Assembly: GCA_034439915.1 (NCBI GenBank)
Contig: JAWXBI010000199.1
Coordinates: 1 to 34,746 of the forward strand
Reading direction: 5' to 3'
Source: JADJLQ01 sp034439915
GTDB taxonomy: Bacteria > Bacteroidota > Bacteroidia > Chitinophagales > Saprospiraceae
DNA: 34,746 bases
The first letter of the stretch is position 1; every line of letters starts with the position of its first letter. The notes under the pieces were generated by a model. The model did not search any database and was not told the DNA's origin. It worked only from the letters and a program-made list of their open reading frames with translations. Shown piece by piece: positions 1-8,697 of the stretch. The position numbers and the translations under genes are program-made.

Positions 1-128
1 GCTTCTCTCGCTGTGGGATAATTTGTCCGCCATATCAAGCTTAACTTGACACTATTAGGATTAAAAAAGTTACTTTTTCAATTGACAGAACAAAAAAAAT
101 AGTTTGATCTCAAAATTTTTAAAGATCC

Positions 129-1364
129 CTATAATTGGCTGACTGGCTCTGTTTGAATCTGGGCTGGCACTGGCTCAGAGAGAGGATTAGTTAACTCCGT
201 TTTTTTCTCCTTGCTCACCATCAACCCCACCATCATAATCAGAATCGTCAGCAACATGATCTGCACCACCAATGAATTGTTGATAATTGAAATCCTGGCT
301 TCTGACGGAATAGACAAAAACAACAATATTGTGATCAGCCCCCTTGGAGCTATATACAATAAGGGATCAAACCGGAACTTAAAGAGTTTTAATATCAAGG
401 CCCGGGAGCTAAAAATGGCGACGACGAGCAGCAGAGCCCATAGGATACTTTCCTGGTTCAATATTTCCCTTGGCCGGATCAGATATCCGAAAACCAGGAA
501 GAATAAAGACCGGATTAAAAAAGTAGCTTCCACCGTGATTTCTTTAAACCGGTGAACTTCTTTGTCCAGGTTTTCAGGATGGAACCGGTTTATCCAGTGG
601 ATTCCTTTTAATTCATCCAGGTTGCCTAAAAACAAACCAAAAATCATAATAAACAGCAGGGCTGGCAGATGCAGTTCTTTGGATATGGCGTATATGAGGA
701 TGATCAGGAAAATGATGGGTACAAATTTGATATGGTGTTCAATTTTTGCAAGAAGGAAAGCCAGAAACAAGGTGGCAATAAAAGCAATAAGGGCCTCCAG
801 CCCAAGTTGCATAAAAAAAGTCAAGAAAGCATGTCCATTGATAACCTCGTTTAGTAGTATAAAATTGAAAAAAATAACCCCGATAATATCCGATAAACTG
901 GTTTCATAAACTACAAACTCACGGGTCGGTTTACTACTGTGTGAGATACTGGGTATGGCGATCGCACTGCTGATCACAAACAAGGGGATCACATTGACCA
1001 GATTCATTTTATAATCCGGAAAACCCAGGTACTGTAATGCCCAGGCCCCGAGTAAAGATAGAACCAACACCGGTAAAAAAGCCACCCAGAATGATTTGAA
1101 GATCACCGGTAGTTTGGATTTATGCAATTGCAACTCCAGGGACCCTTCCAAAACTATTAGGATCAGCCCCACCGTCCCCAGTACCGGCAAAATCACCTGG
1201 GGGTCTGGAAGCTCGATGCCCACCCATTTAGTGATTAGTCGAACCAAACCACCTGATATCAATAAAAGTATGACCGATGGTATCCTCGTTTTGGAGGAAC
1301 TCAGATCAAATAAATACGCGATCAGGACCAAGGCACAAATGGAAATAATGATGGTTGAAGTCAT
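129..1364 (-). CDS. Cation:proton antiporter (NhaP/CPA-like)
   Basis: This 411-residue inner-membrane protein is almost entirely hydrophobic, with about 11-12 membrane segments, and fits the sodium/proton exchanger superfamily. It would exchange Na+ or K+ for H+ and so help control pH and ions. Supporting marks are an LEGSLEL segment near residues 72-78, which resembles the 'L-x-G-G-L-E-L' helix of these exchangers, and an acidic residue in a membrane helix (D159 in SLSDIIG), where the family carries its ion-binding Asp. It ends in a short polar tail (about residues 388-411) with no TrkA-type cytosolic domain. The ATG start follows a short unidentified reading frame by 5 bp. The superfamily call is secure; the transported ion is not. 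Confidence 0.85.
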   Translation of the reverse strand: MTSTIIISICALVLIAYLFDLSSSKTRIPSVILLLISGGLVRLITKWVGIELPDPQVILPVLGTVGLILIVLEGSLELQLHKSKLPVIFKSFWVAFLPVLVLSLLGAWALQYLGFPDYKMNLVNVIPLFVISSAIAIPSISHSSKPTREFVVYETSLSDIIGVIFFNFILLNEVINGHAFLTFFMQLGLEALIAFIATLFLAFLLAKIEHHIKFVPIIFLIILIYAISKELHLPALLFIMIFGLFLGNLDELKGIHWINRFHPENLDKEVHRFKEITVEATFLIRSLFFLVFGYLIRPREILNQESILWALLLVVAIFSSRALILKLFKFRFDPLLYIAPRGLITILLFLSIPSEARISIINNSLVVQIMLLTILIMMVGLMVSKEKKTELTNPLSEPVPAQIQTEPVSQL

Positions 1365-1369
1365 GTAGG

Positions 1370-1534
1370 TTAGTTCAATTCCATTTCAATATACATTAAT
1401 TTATAAAGAGTCCTATGAAGATAACCATTTGGCATCCACTCCGCTTTTAGATATCCAAAATCAAAGTCTAGTGAGGTATGCGCTATAGACAGCCCTGAGA
1501 TAAATGAATCAATTATGGAAAGTCCAAATGGCAT
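1370..1534 (-). CDS. Possible small ORF or gene remnant, unknown
   Basis: This is an open frame of 54 codons from an ATG, with six to ten more open codons upstream that lack a good start. It ends 5 bp before the antiporter start codon on the same strand. The product would be MPFGLSIID...MYIEMELN, with a balanced protein-like composition and no membrane segment. I recognise no family. It could be a short co-transcribed gene or the tail of a decayed gene. The rest of the 1365-1616 gap holds nothing else I can support. Confidence 0.25.
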   Translation of the reverse strand: MPFGLSIIDSFISGLSIAHTSLDFDFGYLKAEWMPNGYLHRTLYKLMYIEMELN

Positions 1535-1616
1535 TTGATCATCAACTATATTTAATAAAACAATCTCTATTTATGACAAAAGGAGAACGCTATTTACTAT
1601 AACCCTTGGTTGTTGC

Positions 1617-4178
1617 CTATTCCCCTGCTTCGGAAGAGGTAATTCCGCCGATCGGGGATATAATAATTGGCCCAAAAAACAAAGCGTTTAAAAACAATCT
1701 ATTCGTTCCATACCATACTCCTCTGAAATTGGGGTTATCGGCAAATAAAATCACCCGTCCTGTACCTTCATAAGAACAAAGGAGGGCAGCGGAATTTGCA
1801 ATTTTAGGTTCATTGGAGGGGTGCAGATAACCTCCGATCAAAGGTTTGGAGGAATACCTTGCGACCGTACCGGTCGGGTTGCGGCTTGGTGCTAAAAAGG
1901 TTTTATTATTTTTGTAAACACTGATTTTACGGTCCGGGATACCAAATCCCAATGGATGGGTGATATCCAGGTCAGCTTCAAAAATAGATCCGCCGATTTG
2001 TTTGGCACCTTCCCTGTTCTGTATCACTTCATAATTGGTGCGTGCAGACGATAGGGTATCCGCCGGTACACTTTTTTCCCGGCTCAATCCTACCCGGATA
2101 GCCCATTCCGACGCAGTCTTGAACGTGATTAATGTTCCCCCGCCCAAAACCCAGGCTTTTAATTTATCTTCTGTCGGCCGGTCTATCGTATAGATCCCGC
2201 TGACCAGGATGATCGTAGTGTATTCATCAAAATCAACACGGCTGAATTGATTCATATCCACTTTGGTGATGGGCATTTTTATCCGTTGATCAAGCAGATG
2301 CCAGACTTCGCCCGCCTCATACCCGCTTATACCCTGACCTATAGGCATCAATGCTTTTATTTTTTTCAATGTTCTCAGAAAATTGGAACCCAGGTCAATT
2401 CCTTCCTGAGCATATCCTGTATTCACCGGCAAGATGTCAATCTTACAGTCTTTAGAAATGAGTTGCAGCAGGCTGAATATTTCATCTGATGATTTGGTTT
2501 GTTGCTGAACCGGGATAAACAGGCTGCCATGACTAAATGTTCTCAGTTCCCCATTCAAATTCAACTTAAAGGGTTTAAAAGCAGTCTTGGTAATAATCCC
2601 GGCTTCCTGCAATCTATATATCGCCTGATAGACCGCATAATCCTGTTGATTGATCAGGTAACCATAATCACTTTTTTCAAAATGGGATACCCCGGAGGTC
2701 TGTTCCTGAGTAACCTGGATCCCTTTTGAAAATGTTCCTTTTATTTCCTGATAGGGCAGGTCAAAAGCATGTATCAATGACCAGGTCGATGCATCATAAA
2801 ACAGACTATCCGTATAGGTGATCCCTTTTTCAAAAACGGATTTGACCATAAAATAATTTTGTTGTTCCACCGGTACCAGGTAGGCTTTGCCCTTGGTAAA
2901 GCTTTTTGTATTGACTGTCATATCCCGCTCTAATTCATACACCTCAATGTGATGAAGGCGCAACAAATTGACAAAAGCCGTTGTCCGGGTGGGGTCTGCT
3001 GGGTCACCAAAGACATAGGCTTTCACCGGATTGGATTTAGCCTGGGATATCGCTGCTGCGTAAAAATCCCTTCTGCATTTGAGCAGCATGGGCTTTTCAT
3101 TGAGCGATGCCTTTAAAGTGGCTAAGGATGCGGTGACCTGATTGCGTATGGTAAATCCAAACTCCAGGGGTATGGTGGTCGTTTCCTGGACATGTCCCCG
3201 CGAACTGGCTTGTTCAAACAAAAATCCGGCCCCTCCATAAAAATTGACATAACTCGATCCATAACCGGGGTATAGTTTGTCAAAAGACTCTTTGGTATAA
3301 TACAAGGATTTTATACTATTCATTCCCCTTGAAAAATATTCTCCGAATTTGGGGTAAACTACATCGTATAAATAAGGTGGGACGATAGGATTATTGCTGC
3401 TGTATTTTCCCGGATCAAAATAAAAGGTGGCATTGGTACCCATTTCGTGATGATCCGTCATGACATAAGGCATCCATTCATGGAATAATTTTAAACGGCT
3501 TTTGCTTTCCGGGTGGACCCCCAAAAACCAATCGCGGTTGAGGTCAAACCAATAATGATTGGTACGCCCACCAGGCCAGACTTCATTGTGTTCCCTGTCC
3601 ATCGGGTCTTTGACCAGAGGGCTTCCTTTATGCATATTGGCCCAATGTGCGTGGCGGTCCCTGCCATCGGGGTTATAGGATGGATCCAACAGGATGACCA
3701 TGCCATTCAGCCATTGTTCGGTTTCCGGGCTTTCGTTTGCGACCAGATAATAAGCGGTCAGCATAGCCGCTTCGGTACTGGACGGTTCATTGCCATGTAC
3801 ATTATAGCCCAGGGTGATAACCAGGGGCATCTCATCACCTCCGGCTTTATTGGCTCTGGCCAGGTTGGCTTGACGAATTTCTTCTAACCTGCCATGGTTG
3901 ACTGCAGAAGTAATCGTAGCAACGATCTGGGGGCGATGTTCATAGGTATGTCCAATGATTTGGGTACTGACTTTATCGCTCAGGCGGTCCAATTCTTTTA
4001 AATATTCTACTACTTTATCATGTCGGGTATGATGACTGCCAATGAGATACCCTAAAAATTGTTCAGGAGTCGGTATACTGGGATTAAAATTATTGGCTTG
4101 TGGAAAATAATATGGAGTTTGGGATTTAAGGTTCAAGCCCAATATCAGCAGAATTAATATAGCGTAGATTGAATTCAT
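1617..4178 (-). CDS. Exported M14-family zinc carboxypeptidase-like protein
   Basis: The 853-residue product begins with a signal peptide (MNSIYAILILLILGLNLKSQ) and carries an M14 metallopeptidase domain. The zinc ligands are visible as H128-G-N-E131 and H243/H244 (TDHHEMG). Substrate-binding NPDG (169-172) and NRDW (214-217) motifs are present, and E322 in GFLFEQASSRG is the likely catalytic acid. The second half (about residues 390-850) looks like the glutamine-amidotransferase-like and beta-rich region usual in long Bacteroidota M14 proteins of this size. It should act outside the inner membrane and trim peptides, possibly cell-wall or dietary ones. It lies downstream of ftsK, from which a 9-bp repeat array separates it. 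Family call strong, substrate unknown. Confidence 0.88.
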   Translation of the reverse strand: MNSIYAILILLILGLNLKSQTPYYFPQANNFNPSIPTPEQFLGYLIGSHHTRHDKVVEYLKELDRLSDKVSTQIIGHTYEHRPQIVATITSAVNHGRLEEIRQANLARANKAGGDEMPLVITLGYNVHGNEPSSTEAAMLTAYYLVANESPETEQWLNGMVILLDPSYNPDGRDRHAHWANMHKGSPLVKDPMDREHNEVWPGGRTNHYWFDLNRDWFLGVHPESKSRLKLFHEWMPYVMTDHHEMGTNATFYFDPGKYSSNNPIVPPYLYDVVYPKFGEYFSRGMNSIKSLYYTKESFDKLYPGYGSSYVNFYGGAGFLFEQASSRGHVQETTTIPLEFGFTIRNQVTASLATLKASLNEKPMLLKCRRDFYAAAISQAKSNPVKAYVFGDPADPTRTTAFVNLLRLHHIEVYELERDMTVNTKSFTKGKAYLVPVEQQNYFMVKSVFEKGITYTDSLFYDASTWSLIHAFDLPYQEIKGTFSKGIQVTQEQTSGVSHFEKSDYGYLINQQDYAVYQAIYRLQEAGIITKTAFKPFKLNLNGELRTFSHGSLFIPVQQQTKSSDEIFSLLQLISKDCKIDILPVNTGYAQEGIDLGSNFLRTLKKIKALMPIGQGISGYEAGEVWHLLDQRIKMPITKVDMNQFSRVDFDEYTTIILVSGIYTIDRPTEDKLKAWVLGGGTLITFKTASEWAIRVGLSREKSVPADTLSSARTNYEVIQNREGAKQIGGSIFEADLDITHPLGFGIPDRKISVYKNNKTFLAPSRNPTGTVARYSSKPLIGGYLHPSNEPKIANSAALLCSYEGTGRVILFADNPNFRGVWYGTNRLFLNALFFGPIIISPIGGITSSEAGE

Positions 4179-4195
4179 AACAATTAATACAATTA

Positions 4196-4299
4196 CGAGT
4201 GATTCGAGTGGTTCGAGTGATTCGAGTGATTCGATTGATTCGAGTTATTCGAGTTATTTGATTGATTCGAGTTATTCGATTGATTCGAGTTATTCGAGT
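4196..4299. repeat. 9-bp tandem repeat array (minisatellite)
   Basis: Eleven uninterrupted 9-bp units run from 4201 to 4299, preceded by a half unit (CGAGT, 4196-4200). The consensus is GATTCGAGT; variants are GGTTCGAGT, TATTCGAGT, GATTCGATT, TATTCGATT and TATTTGATT. All differences fall at unit positions 1, 2, 5 and 8, and the central TTCGA core is kept in ten of eleven units. The array fills the spacer between the ftsK stop (10 bp away) and the M14 gene start (17 bp away). It has no start codon in a useful frame and is not protein-coding. Confidence 0.93.
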
Positions 4300-4309
4300 T
4301 AATCGTAAA

Positions 4310-6856
4310 TCAAAACAGCGTTTCTTTTTCTTTCCCTCCTCTGATCCTGTCCAGAATTCTGCTGAGCTCCATTTCGCTGGAGACTAGGACTTCCCTGGGT
4401 TTGGACCCCTCTCCCGCACCGACTATACCCAACAATTCCAACTGGTCCATAATACGTCCCGCGCGGTTGTAACCCAATTTTAAACGTCGCTGAATCATAG
4501 AGGTACTGCCGTGCTGATTTTGAACAACGAGTCTGGCCGCGTCGTCTAGCATATCATCCAGATCTTCAAGCATAGCTTTGTCAGTGCCATCATTACCTTC
4601 TTCACCGGTGTATTCCGGTAAGAAATAGGGTTGAGGAAATCCTCTTTGATCGTGAATAAACTTCAGCACGTTTTCCACTTCCGGCGTATCGACAAATGCA
4701 CACTGCAGGCGGATCATATCTCCACCGACACTCAACAGCATATCCCCGCTACCGATCAACTGATCCGCTCCACCGGTATCCAGAATGGTGCGTGAATCCA
4801 CTTTAGAAGAAACTTTAAAGGCCAACCGCGCCGGGAAATTGGCTTTTATCACACCAGTTATGATATTTACAGACGGTCTTTGCGTAGCAATGATCAGGTG
4901 AATACCTACCGCCCGGGCTAATTGCGCCAGTCGACCAATAGGCAATTCCACTTCTTTGCCTGCCGTCATGATCATATCGGCAAACTCATCGATTACCAGG
5001 ATAATAAAAGGCAGGTACCGATGGCCTTTTTGTGGATTGAGCTGACGGGCAGTAAATTTTTTGTTGTATTCCTTGATGTTGCGCGCTTCCGCTTTTTTGA
5101 GCAAATCGTAACGGGTATCCATTTCAATGCACAATGAATTGAGGGTATAGATCACTTTATTGGTTTCCGTCACAATGGGTTCATCCTGGTCAGGGAGGTA
5201 AGCCAGGTAATGGTTTTCCAGTTTGGAGTACGGAAACAATTCCACTTTTTTAGGATCGATCAATACCAGTTTTACCTGCGAGGGGTGTTTACGGTATAAT
5301 AGGGACATGAGGATGGTATTGATACCCACGGATTTACCCTGACCAGTAGCCCCTGCAATTAAAAGGTAGGGCATCTTGGCCAGGTCAGCCACAAAAACTT
5401 CATTGGCAATGGTCCGTCCCAACGCTATGGGTAAGTCCATTTTAGAATTTTGAAATTTTTCAGAGATGAGAACTTCCTTTAAGGATACAATTTGTTTTTT
5501 CTTATTCGGTACTTCAATACCGATAGTTCCTTTACCGGGGATAGGGGCAATAATGCGGATACCCAGGGCAGAGAGGTTGAGGGCTATATCATCTTCCAGG
5601 TTTTTAATCTTAGAAATCCGCACACCCGGAGCTGGAATGATTTCATATAATGTCACTGTCGGGCCTACTGTTGCCCGGATCTTGATAATCTCGATTTTGT
5701 AATGCATCAGGGTCTCGATGATCTGGTCTTTATTGGCTTCCAGTTCGGCCCGGTCTATTTCAAAGTTTTGATCAGTATAATCCTGAAGCAGTTCGACAGA
5801 AGGCAGGATATACTTGGAAAGTTCGGCATCCGGGTCATAGGGCTCGAGATTAGCGTAATCAACTTCACTGGTCAAATTATCGATTTCCGGGCTTGCCTCA
5901 GAATCGCGGATGATAGGGTCATCCGGCACTCTGTGAATTTCCAATTGCAACATTTCTTCAGCGTTCACCCCTTCTCCGGCTAAATTGGAAGTTGAAATTT
6001 CTTCAAAATCCAGAACGGGTTCATTTGCCCTCAAATCATGGAGGTCGGTATATTGCGGCTTATATACCTCGAGTTCCAACGGAAGGTCAGATGAACGGGC
6101 TTTGGGGGTATGTGGGGTATCTTCAAAATCCCGGTCGATGATCCGTTCTTTAGGTTTGGTATCTGCGATCTCTTCCTGAGTTTCCTCCTTATCCTTACTA
6201 GACAACGGTTCTGATTTCCTGAAAAAATTGCGCAAAGAGCCCAAATTGACTGAAGGATTACCTTCACCCGTAAACTGCAGGGTTGGTATGCGCAAACCCG
6301 ACATGTCCGGATTGAAGTTCCAGATGAGGATCATGACTACAATGACCAACAACAAGCCTAATAATCCGGCAAGACCTAAAAAATTTCTAAGATAAAAAGC
6401 GATCCATTCCCCGATGGCACCGCCAAATGGAAAGGATAACTTTCCAAGTATACTTTCTAATAAAACCGAACTGTACAGCATGACCCACAACATACCGAGC
6501 GTCCGACCCAGCAAACTGTATTTGGCACTCCTAATCCATTTCCAAGCATAATTGAGTCCCAGGTAAACTAAAATGAAAGCAGGCAAACCAAAACTCCAGT
6601 ATATAACCTGGTGGGACAAATAGGCTCCGAACCGGCCAAACGTATTGGCCACCGAGAGGTCTTTTTGAAAAAAAATCTGCCAGGAAAAGTTCAGCACCTT
6701 GTCCTGATCGTATTTCCAGGTAAACAGGTAGGACCACATGCTGATCAATAAAATGATGGAAAAAAACAAGGTGAATATACCCCCCAGTTTGGTCCATCTT
6801 TCGTCCTTCAGGTTGATTCGTTTCCAAAAGGGTTTACTGTTTTTCTTCTTTCCCAT
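4310..6856 (-). CDS. ftsK: DNA translocase FtsK/SpoIIIE
   Basis: This is the septum-located motor that pumps chromosomal DNA during division and supports dimer resolution. The N-terminus carries about four membrane helices (residues 25-185), followed by an acidic, low-complexity linker (about 200-350). The alpha/beta ATPase motor follows, with a Walker A motif GATGQGKS near residue 505 and a Walker B region LVIDEFADM. The C-terminal winged-helix gamma domain (STSMIQRRLKLGYNRAGRIM onward) reads polar DNA sequences. The length (848 residues) is typical. An in-frame TTG two codons upstream (6862) is possible, but ATG at 6856 (MGKKKN) is preferred. The gene appears single, behind a 200-bp AT-rich upstream region. 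Confidence 0.97.
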   Translation of the reverse strand: MGKKKNSKPFWKRINLKDERWTKLGGIFTLFFSIILLISMWSYLFTWKYDQDKVLNFSWQIFFQKDLSVANTFGRFGAYLSHQVIYWSFGLPAFILVYLGLNYAWKWIRSAKYSLLGRTLGMLWVMLYSSVLLESILGKLSFPFGGAIGEWIAFYLRNFLGLAGLLGLLLVIVVMILIWNFNPDMSGLRIPTLQFTGEGNPSVNLGSLRNFFRKSEPLSSKDKEETQEEIADTKPKERIIDRDFEDTPHTPKARSSDLPLELEVYKPQYTDLHDLRANEPVLDFEEISTSNLAGEGVNAEEMLQLEIHRVPDDPIIRDSEASPEIDNLTSEVDYANLEPYDPDAELSKYILPSVELLQDYTDQNFEIDRAELEANKDQIIETLMHYKIEIIKIRATVGPTVTLYEIIPAPGVRISKIKNLEDDIALNLSALGIRIIAPIPGKGTIGIEVPNKKKQIVSLKEVLISEKFQNSKMDLPIALGRTIANEVFVADLAKMPYLLIAGATGQGKSVGINTILMSLLYRKHPSQVKLVLIDPKKVELFPYSKLENHYLAYLPDQDEPIVTETNKVIYTLNSLCIEMDTRYDLLKKAEARNIKEYNKKFTARQLNPQKGHRYLPFIILVIDEFADMIMTAGKEVELPIGRLAQLARAVGIHLIIATQRPSVNIITGVIKANFPARLAFKVSSKVDSRTILDTGGADQLIGSGDMLLSVGGDMIRLQCAFVDTPEVENVLKFIHDQRGFPQPYFLPEYTGEEGNDGTDKAMLEDLDDMLDDAARLVVQNQHGSTSMIQRRLKLGYNRAGRIMDQLELLGIVGAGEGSKPREVLVSSEMELSRILDRIRGGKEKETLF

Positions 6857-7077
6857 GTTCAAGCAATAATTGTCTTTGTCGGCAATTGAGGGTGGTAAAA
6901 ATAGAAAGATTTATTAAATATTAAAATAAAATGTAACTTATATTAATATGATTATGAATATTTAATACCTTACAATTTTAAAGAATGTGTAATATTCTGA
7001 TATTTAGATAAAGATATATAGGAAAAATTTAGCCCTGCCCAATCCAACGGGAAGGGCCTGGAATAACCACGGAATAT
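6857..7077. other. AT-rich intergenic region upstream of ftsK
   Basis: About 220 bp of strongly AT-rich DNA, which must hold the ftsK promoter (minus strand). I found no clean TAnnTTTG box, operator or terminator. No credible gene is present. Confidence 0.5.
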
Positions 7078-7577
7078 AAAATGCCGGATCACCATTCCAT
7101 GTCTAATGCTACGGCCCTGCTTTTAGTAACCGTTCCTATGCCGTTCAGGCCGGTGATGCCCTGACTGATGTATGGACGTCCAAAGATTTTGGCGACAATC
7201 ATTATCATTTTAAAGTACATGACCCGAACGGTTTCTTCCGCGATTATAAAGGAAGCGTGACGATGCAGTCGTGGAAGTTACCTGCAGGTATGAAAAGGTT
7301 CGAGTAAAAAAATGACCGGTAATGTTGAGTTGATCGTTGTGAATACTATGAATAAATCTATATCCATTACGATAGTGGACAATGCGTATAAGCATAGTCC
7401 GGTGCATAAGACCAAAGCTGCAGGCAAAAAAAGTTACCGTTAAAGTACAATCCAGCGTGTCATCCGGCGGGTATGATGCTTCGGTTAGCTTATCCGGGAA
7501 AACCAACTTTGAGCATCGTTTTGCTGGTCGGGTTGAAACAGGAATTGAAAGTATAAGTGACCCGGCGATGGCATAAG
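7078..7577 (+). pseudogene. Decayed C-terminus of phosphocholine-type phospholipase C
   Basis: Several frames together spell the tail of a phosphocholine-specific phospholipase C, including its two repeated C-terminal domains (DUF756-like). From about 7078 one reads NAGSPFHV; from about 7116 FSNRSYAVQAGDALTDVW, then HDPNGFFRDYKGS. From 7312 a second domain starts (GNVELIVVNTMNKS, ITIVDNAYKH, AAGKK). After a frame change near 7425 it ends with SGGYDASVSLSGKTNFEH, FAGRVETG and ISDPAMA, followed by a natural-looking stop at 7577. At least two frame breaks and a stop separate the pieces, and the N-terminal catalytic region (about three quarters of the gene) is missing. It cannot encode an enzyme. 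The family call rests on remembered family motifs, so it is good rather than proven. Confidence 0.72.
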
Positions 7578-7847
7578 ATGTGATGATCTGGTCAAAAAAA
7601 TTATCCTGCATAATCTATCGGCAAATTGTTCCTTATCTCCCTTGCTCAACAAGTTGGACCGACTGGACCAAAGTTTGTGATCAAACTACCACAAAATAAC
7701 CTGGAGAAACAGGCATGAATGATGGGTCAAAATATCCAGGAACGGTGGATCATCATGATCTGGAATCCACACCAGGATAGTTAGGAGGACGCACCTTCAC
7801 AAACTATTGACACCCATCCTGGTAAAAGCCTTTTAGGGCCAGTGGTT
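7578..7847. other. Intergenic, no gene seen
   Basis: This gap between the phospholipase remnant and the toxin gene has no convincing reading frame. A small nested palindrome (GATCATCATGATC, 7748-7760, inside GTGGAT/ATCCAC arms at 7745-7770) is the only structure noted. It may be further decayed sequence from the phospholipase locus. Confidence 0.4.
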
Positions 7848-8117
7848 TTATGGAAACCTTTTATAAATGTCTTTTCTATGAGCTACAGTTATTAATCTCA
7901 CCGTTCTCCCATCAATTCTCTCATAACCCATCCTATAATCTCCAAGTTTTATTCGATAGTAATTTGTGAAACCAGTTAGTTTCTTGTTATTTGCTATCTC
8001 CTCAACCGATTTAGCACTCTCGAGTTTCAAAATTGCATTTTCAATTCTTGAAAGTAAGTTTCTGTCGGTGATTTTGTCCAATGATTTTGAAAAAGATTTA
8101 TCAAATTCAACAATCAT
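7848..8117 (-). CDS. RelE/ParE-family toxin (type II TA)
   Basis: This 89-residue protein has the layout of RelE/ParE-superfamily toxins: an N-terminal FDKSFSKSLDKI helix region, a middle KKLTGFTNYYRIKLGDYRMGY strand pair, and a C-terminal VRLITVAHRKDIYKRFP. In RelE relatives such proteins cut mRNA on the ribosome; in ParE relatives they act on gyrase. The terminal 'H-R-x-x-I-Y' signature fits the mRNA-interferase type. It overlaps the antitoxin-like gene by 4 bp (ATGA), so the two are translationally coupled, with the putative antitoxin first. The pair sits between two fragments of a decayed phospholipase gene. Confidence 0.88.
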   Translation of the reverse strand: MIVEFDKSFSKSLDKITDRNLLSRIENAILKLESAKSVEEIANNKKLTGFTNYYRIKLGDYRMGYERIDGRTVRLITVAHRKDIYKRFP

Positions 8118-8311
8118 TTCCTTTTGAGTTTTTTAAAGATGGTTTCCCTTGAAACACTTTTCCTGGTTTTTTCAGACTCCATTTTGGTTCCAAGTAACAG
8201 ATCTTCATATTGCTCGTCTTTAAGGCTCAGAACTTTGGCTCCTAGCCTTTCTGCCAGTTCTTTCAGAATTTTACTACTTTGATTATCTGTTGTTATGACT
8301 ATGGTGCTCAT
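8114..8311 (-). CDS. Putative antitoxin of the RelE/ParE pair
   Basis: A 65-residue, charged protein with a strand-like N-terminus (MSTIVITTDNQSSKILKELAERLGAKV) followed by a lysine-rich C-terminal helix (SRETIFKKLKRK). This matches small single-strand or helix antitoxins found before RelE-type toxins in Bacteroidota. Position, size and the ATGA overlap with the toxin support the role; I do not recognise a named family such as PhD or RelB. It should bind and neutralise the toxin, and possibly repress the operon. Confidence 0.75.
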   Translation of the reverse strand: MSTIVITTDNQSSKILKELAERLGAKVLSLKDEQYEDLLLGTKMESEKTRKSVSRETIFKKLKRK

Positions 8312-8326
8312 TGGAACGATTTATTA

Positions 8327-8334
8327 CAAAAATA
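8327..8334 (-). promoter_or_regulatory. Possible -7 box for the toxin-antitoxin operon
   Basis: On the minus strand this reads TATTTTTG, matching the Bacteroidota TAnnTTTG -7 element, 16 bp before the antitoxin start codon. No clear -33 TTTG lies at the expected distance, so the assignment is tentative. Confidence 0.33.
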
Positions 8335-8540
8335 CAATCCTGTCGCTAAAATTTGAACAGTTTTTATTTCATGCCCATCCGCTACCCAGTGAATGCGTTC
8401 GGTCTGAACCAACGTTTGTTAATTTCCTATATGTTTCCATTCCTGCTTTCCGACTACTCAGGCAAAAACCCTTGTTATGGTAGTGCTTATTTTCGTCATT
8501 TTGTGTCCTCTTGAAACCAAAGGGAAAAGGATCAAAGAAA
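8335..8540. other. Intergenic, no gene seen
   Basis: About 200 bp between the antitoxin promoter region and the second phospholipase remnant. Short frames exist on both strands, but none looks like protein, and no strong hairpin was found. Confidence 0.4.
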
Positions 8541-8697
8541 AAAATGAGTGGTAATGAAGTTGATCATTAGGAATACCACGAATAAACCTGTTTCCATGAC
8601 TATAGTGGACAATCGGACAGTTCTTATAAGCGTAGTCTGTTGAATAAGACCTTTACTGCAGGCAAAAAAGTTAGATTGCTGACCGGTCCGGATTATT
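8541..8697 (+). pseudogene. Second decayed phospholipase C C-terminal fragment
   Basis: This stretch aligns by eye with 7309-7440. Both have an ATGA..GGTAATG start, then KLIIRNTTNKPVSMTIVDN here against ELIVVNTMNKSISITIVDN there, then an N-K-T-x-x-A-G-K-K segment. At least two frame shifts interrupt it (near 8558 and 8610), and it stops right at the 3' end of the convergent Fic gene. Only the start of the last DUF756-like domain survives. Because it differs from the first copy throughout, it derives from a paralogue and not from a recent duplication. Confidence 0.6.

Noticed and set aside
3513..3887. 124-codon plus-strand frame inside the M14 gene
   Set aside because: It is antisense to a gene whose zinc-binding motifs are intact, and its product resembles no protein.
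4196..4299. FtsK-orienting sequences or coding tripeptide repeat
   Set aside because: Units do not match GGGNAGGG, and no reading frame with a start runs through the array, despite the unit being a multiple of three.
4310..6862. TTG start of ftsK at 6862
   Set aside because: An ATG two codons later gives MGKKKN, a normal start. The same reasoning moves the starts of the Fic, DapA-family and acylase genes to ATG codons, but not lacI, where TTG is the only start that keeps the DNA-binding domain.
7210..7611. 133-codon minus-strand frame
   Set aside because: It is the complement of the phospholipase remnant, whose plus-strand pieces match family motifs; the minus-strand product matches none.
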